DNA from: Actinophytocola gossypii
Lineage (GTDB): Bacteria > Actinomycetota > Actinomycetes > Mycobacteriales > Pseudonocardiaceae
Length of the DNA stretch: 64,000 bases
Assembly: GCF_025165815.1 (NCBI RefSeq)
Contig: NZ_JAFFZE010000016.1
Span: 1-64,000, forward strand
Direction: 5' to 3'
The notes beneath the pieces are model-generated. The model had not been told where the DNA came from, made no database searches, and saw nothing but the letters and a program-made list of their open reading frames with translations. Position numbers and translations under genes: made by a program. Of this stretch, positions 36,264 through 44,975 are shown in pieces (position 1 is the stretch's first letter; each line of letters begins with the position of its first letter).

Positions 36264-37175
36264 GTGGCAGAACACCCCGTGTCCGAGCTGTTCGATCCCG
36301 CGGCCTGGCGGGAGGTCGATGGCTTCGACTTCACCGACATCACCTACCACCGAGCGGTCGACACCGGAGCCGTGCGGATCGCGTTCGACCGGCCGGAGGT
36401 ACGCAACGCGTTCCGCCCGCACACCGTCGACGAGCTGTACCGGGCGCTCGACCACGCCCGGATGACCCCGGACGTCGGCTGCGTGCTGATCACCGGGAAC
36501 GGCCCGTCGCCCCGGGACGGCGGCTGGGCGTTCTGTTCGGGCGGTGACCAGCGGATCCGCGGCCGGACCGGGTACCAGTACGCGTCCGGCGAGACCGCGT
36601 CGACGGTGGACCCCGCGCGGGCGGGCCGGCTGCACATCCTGGAGTGCCAGCGGCTGATCCGGTTCATGCCGAAGGTCGTGATCGCGGTGGTGCCGGGGTG
36701 GGCGGCCGGTGGCGGGCACAGCCTGCACGTCGTCTGCGACCTGACGCTGGCCAGCGAGGAGCACGCGCGGTTCAAGCAGACCGACGCGGACGTCGGCAGC
36801 TTCGACGGCGGGTTCGGCTCGGCCTACCTGGCGCGTCAGGTGGGGCAGAAGTTCGCCAGGGAGATCTTCTTCCTGGGGCGGGCGTACACCGCCGCCGACA
36901 TGCACCGGATGGGCGCGGTGAACGCCGTCGTGCCGCACGCGGAGCTGGAGGCGACCGCGCTGGAGTGGGCGCGGGAGGTCAACGGGAAGTCACCGACCGC
37001 GCAGCGGATGCTGAAGTACGCGTTCAACCTGATCGACGACGGGCTGGTCGGCCAGCAGCTGTTCGCCGGGGAGAGCACGCGGCTGGCGTACATGACCGAC
37101 GAGGCGGTGGAGGGCCGGGACGCCTTCCTGGAGAAGCGGGACCCGGACTGGTCGCCGTTCCCCTACTACTACTGA
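36264..37175 (+). CDS. menB: 1,4-dihydroxy-2-naphthoyl-CoA synthase MenB
   Basis: MenB closes the naphthoquinone ring from o-succinylbenzoyl-CoA. The 303-residue crotonase-fold protein has FDRPEVRNAFRPHTVDELYRAL, GWAFCSGGDQRIRGRTGYQYA, the PGWAAGGGHSLHVVCDLTLAS oxyanion loop, TDADVGSFDGGFGSAYLARQVG with the catalytic Asp/Ser region, and the C-terminal FPYYY. The C-terminal tyrosines are diagnostic for MenB. GTG 36264 is the likely start; GTG 36279 is an alternative. It is divergent from the menD pair and upstream of a small membrane protein and menE. Confidence 0.95.
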   Translation: MAEHPVSELFDPAAWREVDGFDFTDITYHRAVDTGAVRIAFDRPEVRNAFRPHTVDELYRALDHARMTPDVGCVLITGNGPSPRDGGWAFCSGGDQRIRGRTGYQYASGETASTVDPARAGRLHILECQRLIRFMPKVVIAVVPGWAAGGGHSLHVVCDLTLASEEHARFKQTDADVGSFDGGFGSAYLARQVGQKFAREIFFLGRAYTAADMHRMGAVNAVVPHAELEATALEWAREVNGKSPTAQRMLKYAFNLIDDGLVGQQLFAGESTRLAYMTDEAVEGRDAFLEKRDPDWSPFPYYY

Positions 37176-37185
37176 GGAGCCGGAC

Positions 37186-37329
37186 ATGGCCATCACGATC
37201 GCGATCCTGGTCGCGCTGCTGGTCGGGGTGGTGTTCGGGTTCGGACTCGGGCGCCGGCAGGGGGTCACCGAGGGCCGCCGGTCGGCGCTGCGCGACCTGC
37301 GCCGGGGCGAGCTGCCGGACGAGCACTGA
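37186..37329 (+). CDS. 47-residue single-pass membrane protein
   Basis: A short gene between menB and menE: ATG 37186 with GAGGAG (its first bases overlap the menB stop codon) and TGA at 37327-37329. It encodes one membrane helix (residues 2-22, AITIAILVALLVGVVFGFGLG) and an Arg-rich cytoplasmic tail (RRQGVTEGRRSALRDLRRGE). The strong ribosome binding site, placement and amphipathic tail support a real gene. It could anchor or stabilise membrane-associated menaquinone enzymes, which is speculation. Confidence 0.65.
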   Translation: MAITIAILVALLVGVVFGFGLGRRQGVTEGRRSALRDLRRGELPDEH

Positions 37330-37428
37330 CCCGCGTCTCCTTCGATGGACGCGTCCGGATCGAGCGGACGTCGGCCAGGGTCGAGCCGTTCTGGGCGCTC
37401 GGCGAGCGCGGGCCGCGCTGAGGCGACA

Positions 37429-38553
37429 ATGACCGGCGTGCGTGTGGTGGAGCTTGCCGGTCCGGGTGACGTCGCCGAGTTGACGGCGGCGGTGCGGGCC
37501 GCGCTCGACGGGTCGGGGCCGGCGGTGTTGCCGGTGTCGGCCGGGGATCCCCGGCGGGGTGAGCTGGTGGCGCGGCTGGCGCCGGAGCGGCCGGTGGCGC
37601 CGGGGACGGCGTTGGTGGTGGCGACGTCCGGGTCGACCGGGGTGGCGAAGGGCGTGCTGCTGTCGGCTCGTGCGCTGACGGCCTCGGCGACGGCCACGCA
37701 CGCGCGGCTGGGCGGGCCGGGGCGGTGGTTGCTGACGTTGCCGGGGCAGCACATCGCCGGGGTGCAGGTGATCGTGCGGGCGTTGCTCGCCGGCGCGGAG
37801 CCGGTGGTGGCGCACACGTTTGCCGAGGGCGCGGACCAGCTGTTCCGGCTTCCCGGGCCGCACTACACCGCGCTGGTACCGACCCAGCTGGCGCGGATGG
37901 TCGACGAGCCGGACACGCTGCGCCGGTTCGACGCGGTGCTGCTCGGCGGCGCGGTCACTCCGGCCCGGCTGCTCGACCGGGCCCGGGACGCGGGCATCCG
38001 GGTGGTGACCACGTACGGCATGTCGGAGACCGCGGGCGGCTGCGTGTACGACGGGCTCCCGCTGGACGGTGTCGGCGTGCGGATCGCGGACGGCCTGGTC
38101 GAGCTGTCCGGGCCGACGCTGGCGGACGGCTACCGGCTCGACCCGGCGGCGACCGAGGCGGCCTTCGCGGGCGGCTGGTTCCGCACGGCCGACCTGGGGA
38201 CGCTGCACGAGGGCAGGCTGACCGTGCACGGGCGGGCGGACTTCGTGATCAACACCGGCGGGGTGAAGGTGGTGCCGGCCGCGGTCGAGGACGTGCTGAC
38301 CGCACAGCCGGGGGTGGCCGAGGCATGCGTGGTCGACCTGCCGGACCAGGAGTGGGGGCAGTTGGTCGCCGCGGCCGTGGTGCCGGCCGATCCGGCCGCG
38401 CCGCCGCCGGTGTCGGCGCTGCGGGACGCTGTGCGGGCGGCGCTCGGCGGCCCGTCGGTGCCCAAGCTGGTGCGGTTCGCCGACGCGTTGCCGCTGCGTG
38501 GGCCGGGGAAGGTGGACCGGGCAGGGGTGCGGGCGGCACTGCGCAAGGGGTGA
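37429..38553 (+). CDS. menE: o-Succinylbenzoate-CoA ligase MenE
   Basis: MenE activates o-succinylbenzoate with ATP and CoA. The 374-residue ANL-superfamily protein is short for the family, as actinobacterial MenE are. It has the P-loop VVATSGSTGVAKGVLLS (about 63-79), TTYGMSETAGGCVYDG, GWFRTADLG, the hinge GRADFVINTGGVKV and the C-terminal catalytic lysine in GPGKVDRAGVR. ATG 37429 is assigned on length; ribosome binding site weak (GAGGCG). Order menB-menE agrees with the menaquinone role. Confidence 0.93.
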   Translation: MTGVRVVELAGPGDVAELTAAVRAALDGSGPAVLPVSAGDPRRGELVARLAPERPVAPGTALVVATSGSTGVAKGVLLSARALTASATATHARLGGPGRWLLTLPGQHIAGVQVIVRALLAGAEPVVAHTFAEGADQLFRLPGPHYTALVPTQLARMVDEPDTLRRFDAVLLGGAVTPARLLDRARDAGIRVVTTYGMSETAGGCVYDGLPLDGVGVRIADGLVELSGPTLADGYRLDPAATEAAFAGGWFRTADLGTLHEGRLTVHGRADFVINTGGVKVVPAAVEDVLTAQPGVAEACVVDLPDQEWGQLVAAAVVPADPAAPPPVSALRDAVRAALGGPSVPKLVRFADALPLRGPGKVDRAGVRAALRKG

Positions 38554-38632
38554 AACCCGATCGGGGGAAATCGGACGGCGGGCGGCCACGCCGCGTTGAC
38601 ATCCGGACACCCGGCGCCTTGCCTTGACCGGC

Positions 38633-39793
38633 ATGAAGCCAGTCCTGGTCATGATCCTGACCGCTTGGCTACTCGGCCCGGCGGCGACGTCGGCACCGGC
38701 GGCCGCCGAGGGTGGCCTGCGGGTCGACCTCGACCGCGAGTCCGCGTCGACCAACGTCGTGGCGACCGACGAGCTGCGGCTGAGCGCGGCGGCCAACCGG
38801 ATGGAGTCGCTGCGCACCGGGTTCGCGGTGTACCGGCTGCCAGTCACCCGCCCGGCGAACACGTTCGAGGCAACGGTGGACAGCACGGTGCCACCGGACG
38901 CCCGCCTCGCCGTCGACGTACGCGCCCGGCACGACGGGCAGTGGTCCGAGTGGACCGAGATCCGCCCCGACGCGCCCACGACGCTCCCGGCCGCCTCCGG
39001 CACCGTCGAGGTCCGGGTGATGCTGATCGCCCCGGACGGAACGGCGTCCCCGGTGCTGCGGTCGCTGACCGTCACCCCGTCGCGGACGGCGGCCGCGCCG
39101 GCCAGGGCGGCCGGCCCGGTCTCGTACCGGGTGTTCGCCACCCGCGAGGGCCTGGTCGGCGGCACCACGGCGAACGGGCACGTGATCACCCGGCGGGACC
39201 ACTTCGTGGCGCTGCCGTCGCGCCGTGGCCTGTCGCGGGACCGGTCCGGCGAGTACAGCGTGCGGGTGTGCGCGGCGAACGGCCGGTGCGAGTGGGCGCC
39301 GGTGTGGGACGTCGGCCCGTGGAACACCCGCGACGACTACTGGAACGAGCGCCGCGAGCAGTGGCGCGGCCTGCCGAGGGGGCTGCCGCAGGCGCAGGCG
39401 GCGTACCAGAACGGGCACAACGGCGGGAAGGACCAGTTCGGCCGGCAGGTGGCCAACCCGGCGGGGATCGACCTGGCCGACGGCACGTTCTGGGACGGGC
39501 TGCGGCTGCGGAACAACGCGTGGGTGACGGTGACCTACCTGTGGACCGGTGGCGGCCCGGCGGGTCGGGTCGACACGCACGGCACGCCGCTGAACGTGCG
39601 CGAGCGCCCGACCAGGCACTCCCCGAACGTCGGGTTCGCGGCGGAGTACGCGCGGGTCGGGATCCAGTGCTCGGTGCGCGGTGACCACGCGGAGGGCACC
39701 CAGGGCCGGACGAACGTCTGGTACCGCCTGGCCCCGGGGAAGTTCGTGTCCGCCGCGTGGGTCGCGGGTGCCGCCGGGGTGCGCGCCTGCTGA
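38633..39793 (+). CDS. Secreted protein with C-terminal SH3-like domain
   Basis: The 386-residue protein has a Sec signal peptide (1-24, ...LLGPAATSAPAAA). A beta-rich N-terminal domain with SEWTEIRPDAP follows. The middle part, YRVFATREGLVGGTTANGHVI ... EYSVRVCAANGRCEWAPVWDVGPWNTRDDYWN ... NGHNGGKDQFGRQVANPAGIDLADGTFWDGL, is widespread in secreted actinomycete proteins. It ends in a bacterial SH3-like tail (HGTPLNVRERPTRHSPNVG). Probably binds or acts on the cell wall; no catalytic residue can be named. It separates menE from menA and is not a menaquinone gene. Confidence 0.85.
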   Translation: MKPVLVMILTAWLLGPAATSAPAAAEGGLRVDLDRESASTNVVATDELRLSAAANRMESLRTGFAVYRLPVTRPANTFEATVDSTVPPDARLAVDVRARHDGQWSEWTEIRPDAPTTLPAASGTVEVRVMLIAPDGTASPVLRSLTVTPSRTAAAPARAAGPVSYRVFATREGLVGGTTANGHVITRRDHFVALPSRRGLSRDRSGEYSVRVCAANGRCEWAPVWDVGPWNTRDDYWNERREQWRGLPRGLPQAQAAYQNGHNGGKDQFGRQVANPAGIDLADGTFWDGLRLRNNAWVTVTYLWTGGGPAGRVDTHGTPLNVRERPTRHSPNVGFAAEYARVGIQCSVRGDHAEGTQGRTNVWYRLAPGKFVSAAWVAGAAGVRAC

Positions 39794-39823
39794 TCGGCTC
39801 GGCTGATCGGCGATGATGGGCGC

Positions 39824-40699
39824 ATGGTCGCCACCGCCGCCCAGTGGGTACAGGGAGCTCGGGTCCGCACGCTGCCGAACTCGGTGGCGCCGGTGATCGT
39901 CGGCGCGGGGGCGGCGGGGGCGGTCGAGCGGTTCAACTGGTGGGCGTCGCTGCTCGCGCTGGTGGTGGCGCTGGCGTTGCAGGTGGGGGTGAACTACGCC
40001 AACGACTACTCCGACGGCGTACGCGGAACGGACGCCGAGCGGGTCGGCCCGCTGCGCCTGGTCGGTTCCGGGCTGGTCACGCCGTCGGCGGTGAAGCGAG
40101 CGGCGTTCACGTGCTTCGCCGTGGCGTGCGCGGCGGGTCTGGTGCTGGTGGCGCTGACCGGCCTGTGGTGGATGGTGGCCATCGGGGCGGTGTCGGTGGC
40201 CGGGGCGTGGTTCTACACCGGCGGGTCGAGGCCGTACGGCTACTCGGGCTGGGGCGAGGCCGCGGTGTTCGTGTTCTTCGGCCTGGTTGCGGTGCTGGGG
40301 ACGCAGTACGTGCAGGCGGAACGGGTGACGTGGCTCGGGGTCGCCGGGGCGGTGGCGCTCGGCGCGTTCTCCGCCGCCGTACTGGTGGCGAACAACCTCC
40401 GCGACGTCCCCACCGACCGCACGACGGGCAAGCGCACCCTGGCGGTCCGCCTCGGCGAGGAACGGACGCGGGTGCTGTACGTGGCGCTGGTGAGCGTGCC
40501 GTTCGCGGTGGCGGCCCTGGCCGCGGTGGCGACGCCGTGGGTCCTGGTGACCCTGGCGGCGGCGGTACTGGTGGCGCCGGGGGTACGCATCGTGCTCGCC
40601 GGCCGGGAAGGACCGGCCCTGATCCCGGTGATCCAGTCCACCGGCCTGGCCATGCTGGCCTGGGCACTCCTCGCCGGCACCACCTTCTGGCTCGGGTGA
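39824..40699 (+). CDS. menA: 1,4-dihydroxy-2-naphthoate polyprenyltransferase MenA
   Basis: MenA prenylates dihydroxynaphthoate in the membrane to demethylmenaquinone. The 291-residue UbiA-fold protein has eight to nine membrane helices and both Asp-rich Mg2+-diphosphate motifs: [14 protein letters not shown] (about 58-71) and [22 protein letters not shown] (about 190-211). ATG 39824 is supported by the [17 protein letters not shown] start of the family. It is the third menaquinone gene on this strand after menB and menE. Confidence 0.95.
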   Translation: MVATAAQWVQGARVRTLPNSVAPVIVGAGAAGAVERFNWWASLLALVVALALQVGVNYANDYSDGVRGTDAERVGPLRLVGSGLVTPSAVKRAAFTCFAVACAAGLVLVALTGLWWMVAIGAVSVAGAWFYTGGSRPYGYSGWGEAAVFVFFGLVAVLGTQYVQAERVTWLGVAGAVALGAFSAAVLVANNLRDVPTDRTTGKRTLAVRLGEERTRVLYVALVSVPFAVAALAAVATPWVLVTLAAAVLVAPGVRIVLAGREGPALIPVIQSTGLAMLAWALLAGTTFWLG

Positions 40700-40708
40700 C
40701 CGCTTTGC

Positions 40709-41800
40709 TCAGGCGGGCCAGGAGCCGGTGGTGAGGAAGTCTGCCACGCTGGTTCGGTGGGGGGTCAGGTCGAGGTTGTTGGTGGCGAGCCAGGTGTCGT
40801 CGTAGTAGGTGTTGCCGTAGCGGTCGCCCGCGTCGCAGAGGAGGGTGACGACGCTGCCGGAGCGGCCCGCCGCTCGTAGTTCGGCCACGAGTTGGAACGC
40901 GCCCCAGAGGTTCGTGCCGGTGGAGCCGCCGACGCGGCGGTTGAGGATCGGTTCCACGGCGTGGATGGTGGCCAGGGACGCCGCATCCGGCACCTTGATC
41001 ATGCGGTCGATGACCTGGCCGATGAAGGACGGCTCCACCCTCGGCCTGCCGATGCCTTCGATGCGGGAGCCATGGCACGCGGTCAGCTCGGGCTCCGAGT
41101 CGCGCCAGGCGTCGAAGAAGACGGAGTGTTCGGGGTCGACGACCGCCAGCCTGGTGCGGAGTTGGCGGTAGCGGATGTACCGGCCGACGGTCGCGCTGGT
41201 GCCGCCGGTGCCGGCGCCGACGACCACCCACTCGGGCTCCGGATGCGGTTCCAGGGCCATCTGCTCGAAGATCGACTCGGCGATGTTGTTGTTGCCGCGC
41301 CAGTCGGTCGCGCGTTCGGCGTGGGTGAACTGGTCCATGAAGTGGCCGTTCAGCTCGTCGGCCAGGCGGTGGGACTCGGCGTAGAGGCGGCTCGGCTCGT
41401 CGACGAAGTGGCAGCGGCCGCCCTGGCGTTCGATGAGGTCGACCTTTTCCGCACTCGTCGTTCTGGGCATCACGGCGATGAACGGGAGGCCGAGCATTCT
41501 GGCGAAGTAGGCCTCGGAGACCGCGGTCGAACCGGAGGACGCCTCGATGACGGGGGTGCCTTCGACGATCCAGCCGTTGCACAGCGCGTACAGGAACAAG
41601 GACCTGGCCAGGCGATGTTTCAACGAACCGGTGGGGTGCGTCGACTCGTCCTTGAGGTACAGGTGAACGTTCCACTCTGGCGGCAGCGGGAACGGGATCA
41701 GGTGCGTGTCCGCACTCCGGTTGGCGTCCGCCTCGATGACGCGGACGGCCTCGTTCACCCACGTCCTGGTCTTCTCGCAGCACCGGTCTACGGCGGACAT
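40709..41800 (-). CDS. cds1: PLP-dependent cysteine synthase-family protein, Cds1-like
   Basis: The 363-residue fold-type II PLP protein has the lysine K61 in [34 protein letters not shown] and [18 protein letters not shown]. It is distinct from CysK/CysM: sequence style ([36 protein letters not shown]) agrees with the mycobacterial Rv3684/Cds1 group, reported to be a cysteine desulfhydrase releasing H2S. Assignment to that group is from memory; a biosynthetic role is not excluded. Its ATG shares one base with the stop of the DUF4229 gene. Confidence 0.75.
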   Translation of the reverse strand: MSAVDRCCEKTRTWVNEAVRVIEADANRSADTHLIPFPLPPEWNVHLYLKDESTHPTGSLKHRLARSLFLYALCNGWIVEGTPVIEASSGSTAVSEAYFARMLGLPFIAVMPRTTSAEKVDLIERQGGRCHFVDEPSRLYAESHRLADELNGHFMDQFTHAERATDWRGNNNIAESIFEQMALEPHPEPEWVVVGAGTGGTSATVGRYIRYRQLRTRLAVVDPEHSVFFDAWRDSEPELTACHGSRIEGIGRPRVEPSFIGQVIDRMIKVPDAASLATIHAVEPILNRRVGGSTGTNLWGAFQLVAELRAAGRSGSVVTLLCDAGDRYGNTYYDDTWLATNNLDLTPHRTSVADFLTTGSWPA

Positions 41801-42069
41801 CAGTCCTCGTGCTCCTCGCCGCGCAGTTGGGCGCGCAGCCGGTCGCGTTCGGCGTCCCGGGTCTCGCCGCGTTTGGCCAGGCCGGTGGTGACGCGGCGGT
41901 TGAGGTCGCGGAACAGCAGCAGGCCGAGCGGGAAGCCGACCACGACCGCCACCGCCAGGCTCACCAGCAACGGCACCTTGAACGCCATCAGCACCAGCGC
42001 GACCACCACCACCAGGCCGATCCGCACCAGCGTGTACAGCGCCAGGTCGCGCCGCAGCTCACTCGTCAT
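41800..42069 (-). CDS. DUF4229 membrane protein (Rv0531-like)
   Basis: An 89-residue protein with two membrane helices (about 12-31 and 34-50) and a charged C-terminus ([19 protein letters not shown]). ATG 42069 lies nine bases after GGAGG; ATG 42075 is the alternative. Matches DUF4229, a family encoded near menA and cytochrome c maturation genes in actinobacteria. Function unknown. It overlaps the Lrp gene end upstream and cds1 downstream. Confidence 0.8.
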   Translation of the reverse strand: MTSELRRDLALYTLVRIGLVVVVALVLMAFKVPLLVSLAVAVVVGFPLGLLLFRDLNRRVTTGLAKRGETRDAERDRLRAQLRGEEHED

Positions 42070-42535
42070 CCCCATTCACCTCCGCGTCCGCCTCGGACGT
42101 GTTCGGCCGGCCCTCGAACCGGGTCGACAGCACCAGCGTCGTCCTGGTGCGCGCGACGCCGCCGATACGCCGGAGGCCGCCCAGGGTGTGCTCGAGGTCG
42201 TCGACCGTCGCCACCCGCACCTTGACCACGAACGACTCGTCGCCGGCCACCCGATAGCACGACTCGACCTCCGGCAGCTGCGCGAGCGCCGCGGCCACGT
42301 CCTCGTCGTCGGCCACGTCGGTCGAGTGGATCCCGATCAGCGCGGTGACCCCGAGACCGACCGACGACGGGTTCACCACCGCGTGGTACCCGGTGATCAC
42401 TCCGGTGGCCTCGAGCTTGCCGACCCGCTCGTGCACCGCCGACGCGGACAGGCCGATCTGGCGCCCAAGCTCGGCGTAGGTCGCCCGGCCGTTCTCGCGC
42501 AGCGCCGCGATGATCCTGCGATCGACGATGTCCAC
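42059..42535 (-). CDS. Lrp/AsnC-family transcriptional regulator
   Basis: The 158-residue protein has an N-terminal winged helix (VDRRIIAALRENGRATYAELGRQIGLSASAVHERVGKLEATGVI, residues 4-47) and a RAM domain (IGIHSTDVADDEDVAAALAQLPEVESCYRVAGDESFVVKVRV). Start GTG 42535. It heads a transcript with DUF4229 and cds1, and is divergent from bldC. Linkage to a cysteine-metabolising enzyme suggests amino-acid sensing. Confidence 0.9.
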   Translation of the reverse strand: MDIVDRRIIAALRENGRATYAELGRQIGLSASAVHERVGKLEATGVITGYHAVVNPSSVGLGVTALIGIHSTDVADDEDVAAALAQLPEVESCYRVAGDESFVVKVRVATVDDLEHTLGGLRRIGGVARTRTTLVLSTRFEGRPNTSEADAEVNGDDE

Positions 42536-42683
42536 GACCGCGAGCCTATCGGCCGGCCCGGGACGCCCGAACCAGCCGTTTTGTCCCTTACTACCTCTTT
42601 ACCATCAGACAACCGTTCGAGTACCCGACGGGCGAGATGACACGATTGCTCCCGTCCGGTTCCTGCACGACAGAGGAGGACTC

Positions 42684-42899
42684 GTGACCGCAGCACACGT
42701 CGGCGAACGACTGCTGACCCCTGGCGAGGTCGCGGCGCTGTTCCGCGTCGACCCGAAGACCGTCACCCGCTGGGCCACGGCGGGACGCATCGGCTCCATC
42801 CGCACTCCGGGCGGTCACCGGCGCTTCCGCGAGTCCGAGGTGAAGACCCTGCTCGCCGAGCTGACCACCGAGGCCACCAAGGGCGACGGGCCGGCATAA
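42684..42899 (+). CDS. bldC: BldC-like MerR-family DNA-binding regulator
   Basis: A 71-residue protein consisting of a single MerR-type winged-helix DNA-binding domain: LLTPGEVAALFRVDPKTVTRWATAGRIGSIRTPGGHRRFRESEVKTLLAEL (residues 10-60). It lacks the dimerisation helix and effector domain of MerR proteins, as BldC of Streptomyces does. BldC binds direct repeats cooperatively and controls the timing of development. GTG 42684 has AGAGGAGGA. A near-identical gene is present even in non-sporulating mycobacteria (Rv0500A). Confidence 0.93.
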   Translation: MTAAHVGERLLTPGEVAALFRVDPKTVTRWATAGRIGSIRTPGGHRRFRESEVKTLLAELTTEATKGDGPA

Positions 42900-42990
42900 C
42901 GCGACTCACAGTCACCACCCGCACCCTGGCCCCCCGCAAACGGGACAAACGGGTTAATCTCGGTGGAGAGAACTCCCGGGAGGTGGCACG

Positions 42991-43230
42991 ATGCTCTACC
43001 TGCTCGCCGCGATCGGTGCGATCTGCGTCGCCGTGCTGTTGTGGCGGGCGTTCGTGTCGAACTCCGTCGAGCAGGGCGAACGCCGTCCGGTTCGACCGAT
43101 TCGACCAATGCGCCCCGCCCGTCCGGCCCGTCGGGCACCCATCGCGCCCGACGACGACCCGGACTTCCTGCGCAAGCTCGGTGAGCGCAAGCCGCCGGCC
43201 GACCCGGACGGCAAGCAGCCGCCGGCCTAA
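42991..43230 (+). CDS. Small Arg/Pro-rich membrane protein
   Basis: A 79-residue protein with one N-terminal membrane helix (residues 2-20, LYLLAAIGAICVAVLLWRA) and a basic Arg-Pro repeat region ([20 protein letters not shown]). GGGAGGTGG precedes ATG 42991. Its last four bases overlap the end of the convergent ATPase gene. No family recognised. Confidence 0.65.
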   Translation: MLYLLAAIGAICVAVLLWRAFVSNSVEQGERRPVRPIRPMRPARPARRAPIAPDDDPDFLRKLGERKPPADPDGKQPPA

Positions 43231-44828
43231 CGCATGTAGGTGAACTCGCTGGGGAACGCGTCCGCCACGGTCGCGGCCAGCTCCAGCAGCGCGAGCCGGG
43301 TCGGCGCGGCCAGCCGGTCGAGCTCGATCTCCGCGCCCTCCTCGAGGTGCGGGTCGAACGGGATCCGGCACACCGCCCGGCAACGCGCGCCGAAGTGCTG
43401 CGCGAGCTTGTCCAGGTCGACCGACCCGGAGCCGGGACGCACCGAGTTGATCACCGCCACCGAGCGGGACACCAGGTCGCGGTAGCCGTGCACGTCCAGC
43501 CAGTCGAGCGTGGCCGACGCGCTGCGGGCGCCGTCCACCGACCCGGACGAGACGATGACCAGCGAGTCGGCGATGTCCAGCACGCCCTTCATCGCCGAGT
43601 GCATCAGGCCGGTGCCGCAGTCGGTGAGCACGATGTTGTAGAAGTGCTCGAGCAGCGCGACCGTGCGGCGGTAGTCGTCCTCGCTGAACGCCTCGGACAC
43701 CGCCGGGTCCTGCTCGCTGGCCAGCACCTCGAGCCGGCTGGGGCCCTGTGAGGTGTAGGCGCGGATGTCGCTGTACCGGTGGATCCGGTCGGCGTCGCGC
43801 AGCAGGTGCCGGACGGTCGCGGTGGTTTCCAGCGGGATCTTCTGGCTGAGCGTGCCCCGGTCGGGGTTGGCGTCCACGGCGATGACGCGGTCGCCGCGCA
43901 GGGACGAGAACGTGGAGCCGAGCGTGGTCGTCGTGGTGGTCTTGCCGACGCCGCCCTTGAGGCTCAGCATGGCGATCTTGTAGCAGCCGCGCAGGGGCTG
44001 GTTGACCCGCCCGATCAGCTCGCGGCGGTGCACGTCGGCCGGGCTCTCGCCGACGTTGATCAGGTGCCCGGAGGCCACGTAGACGGCCTTGCGCCAGCCG
44101 GACTGGGGGCGGCGCTTGGCCTGCTTGATCAGCTTGGCCGAGGACAGCTCGTCGGACTTGCCATGACGGGGCTGTTGGGGTTGCTGCGGCTGCTGGTACT
44201 GCTGCTGGGGGTACTGCTGCTGGCCGTAGCCGGGCGGCGGGACCGGCTGCGGACCGGAGGGCGTGGCCTCGGCGTAGCCGGGCTGGACCGGCTGCGGGCC
44301 GGACGGGGTGACCTCGGCGTAGCGCGGGCCGGACGTCGAGGGGTCGCCGTACTGGGGGCCGCCCTGGTGCGGGCCGGAGGCCGAGGGGTCACCGTACGGG
44401 TGGGAGCCGGAAGCGGCGGGGTCGCCGTACTGGGGGCCGCCCTGGTGCGGGCCGGAGGCCGACGGGTCGCCGTACTGAGGGCCACTCTGGTGCGGGCCGG
44501 AGGCCGCAGGGTCACCGTACGGGTGCGGGCCGGAGGCGGCGGGGTCGCCGTACGGGTGCGGGCCGGAGGCGTTCGGGTCGGCGTACGGCTGGGGGCCGGA
44601 CGGGGTCGGGTCGGTGTACTGCGGCTGCGGGTGCCCCTGGGTCGGTCCCGGCTGGGCCGGGTCGGGATGCCGGGCCGAGTCCGTGCGCACGTCCTCGTCC
44701 AGGTGTGACCGTGGGCCGAAGTCCTGCTGGTCCGACCCGCCTTCGGCGCGAGCCCGCTGACCGGGCGGCAACCAGGAGAAGTCCTGGCCCACTCCAGCCG
44801 TGTCCGGCTCGCCTTCGCGCCCACTCAC
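43227..44828 (-). CDS. MinD/ParA-like ATPase with repeat-rich N-terminus (Rv0530/EspI-like)
   Basis: The 533-residue protein has two parts. The N-terminal 230 residues are disordered and made of repeats such as YGDPAASGPH and YGDPSASGPHQGGPQ, then PQQ-rich. The C-terminal half is a MinD/SIMIBI ATPase with deviant Walker A LKGGVGKTTTTTTLGSTF, VDANPDRGTL, DCGTGLMHSAMKG and DSLVIVSSGSVDGARSA. This layout occurs in type VII-associated EspI proteins and in Rv0530; the position between ccsB and DUF4229 agrees with Rv0530. GTG 44828 has AGGGAGGA. Function unknown; could position a membrane complex. Confidence 0.8.
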   Translation of the reverse strand: MSGREGEPDTAGVGQDFSWLPPGQRARAEGGSDQQDFGPRSHLDEDVRTDSARHPDPAQPGPTQGHPQPQYTDPTPSGPQPYADPNASGPHPYGDPAASGPHPYGDPAASGPHQSGPQYGDPSASGPHQGGPQYGDPAASGSHPYGDPSASGPHQGGPQYGDPSTSGPRYAEVTPSGPQPVQPGYAEATPSGPQPVPPPGYGQQQYPQQQYQQPQQPQQPRHGKSDELSSAKLIKQAKRRPQSGWRKAVYVASGHLINVGESPADVHRRELIGRVNQPLRGCYKIAMLSLKGGVGKTTTTTTLGSTFSSLRGDRVIAVDANPDRGTLSQKIPLETTATVRHLLRDADRIHRYSDIRAYTSQGPSRLEVLASEQDPAVSEAFSEDDYRRTVALLEHFYNIVLTDCGTGLMHSAMKGVLDIADSLVIVSSGSVDGARSASATLDWLDVHGYRDLVSRSVAVINSVRPGSGSVDLDKLAQHFGARCRAVCRIPFDPHLEEGAEIELDRLAAPTRLALLELAATVADAFPSEFTYMR

Positions 44829-44975
44829 CGCTGGGTTCCTCCCTGAAAAGACTGCCCGAGACCGCCTCCGGACGCGACGGTAGTCGCAGGGCGGAGACAG
44901 CGTCGACACCGGGGGCCACCGGTGTTCGCACCAGCAACCGTGCCGGGTCGGCCGGGCCGGCCTCTCAGCGGATCC

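Noticed and set aside
37330-37428. Protein-like frame ending FWALGERGPR just before menE
   Set aside because: It has no start codon of its own after the small membrane protein gene and no recognisable relative; most likely chance or a remnant.
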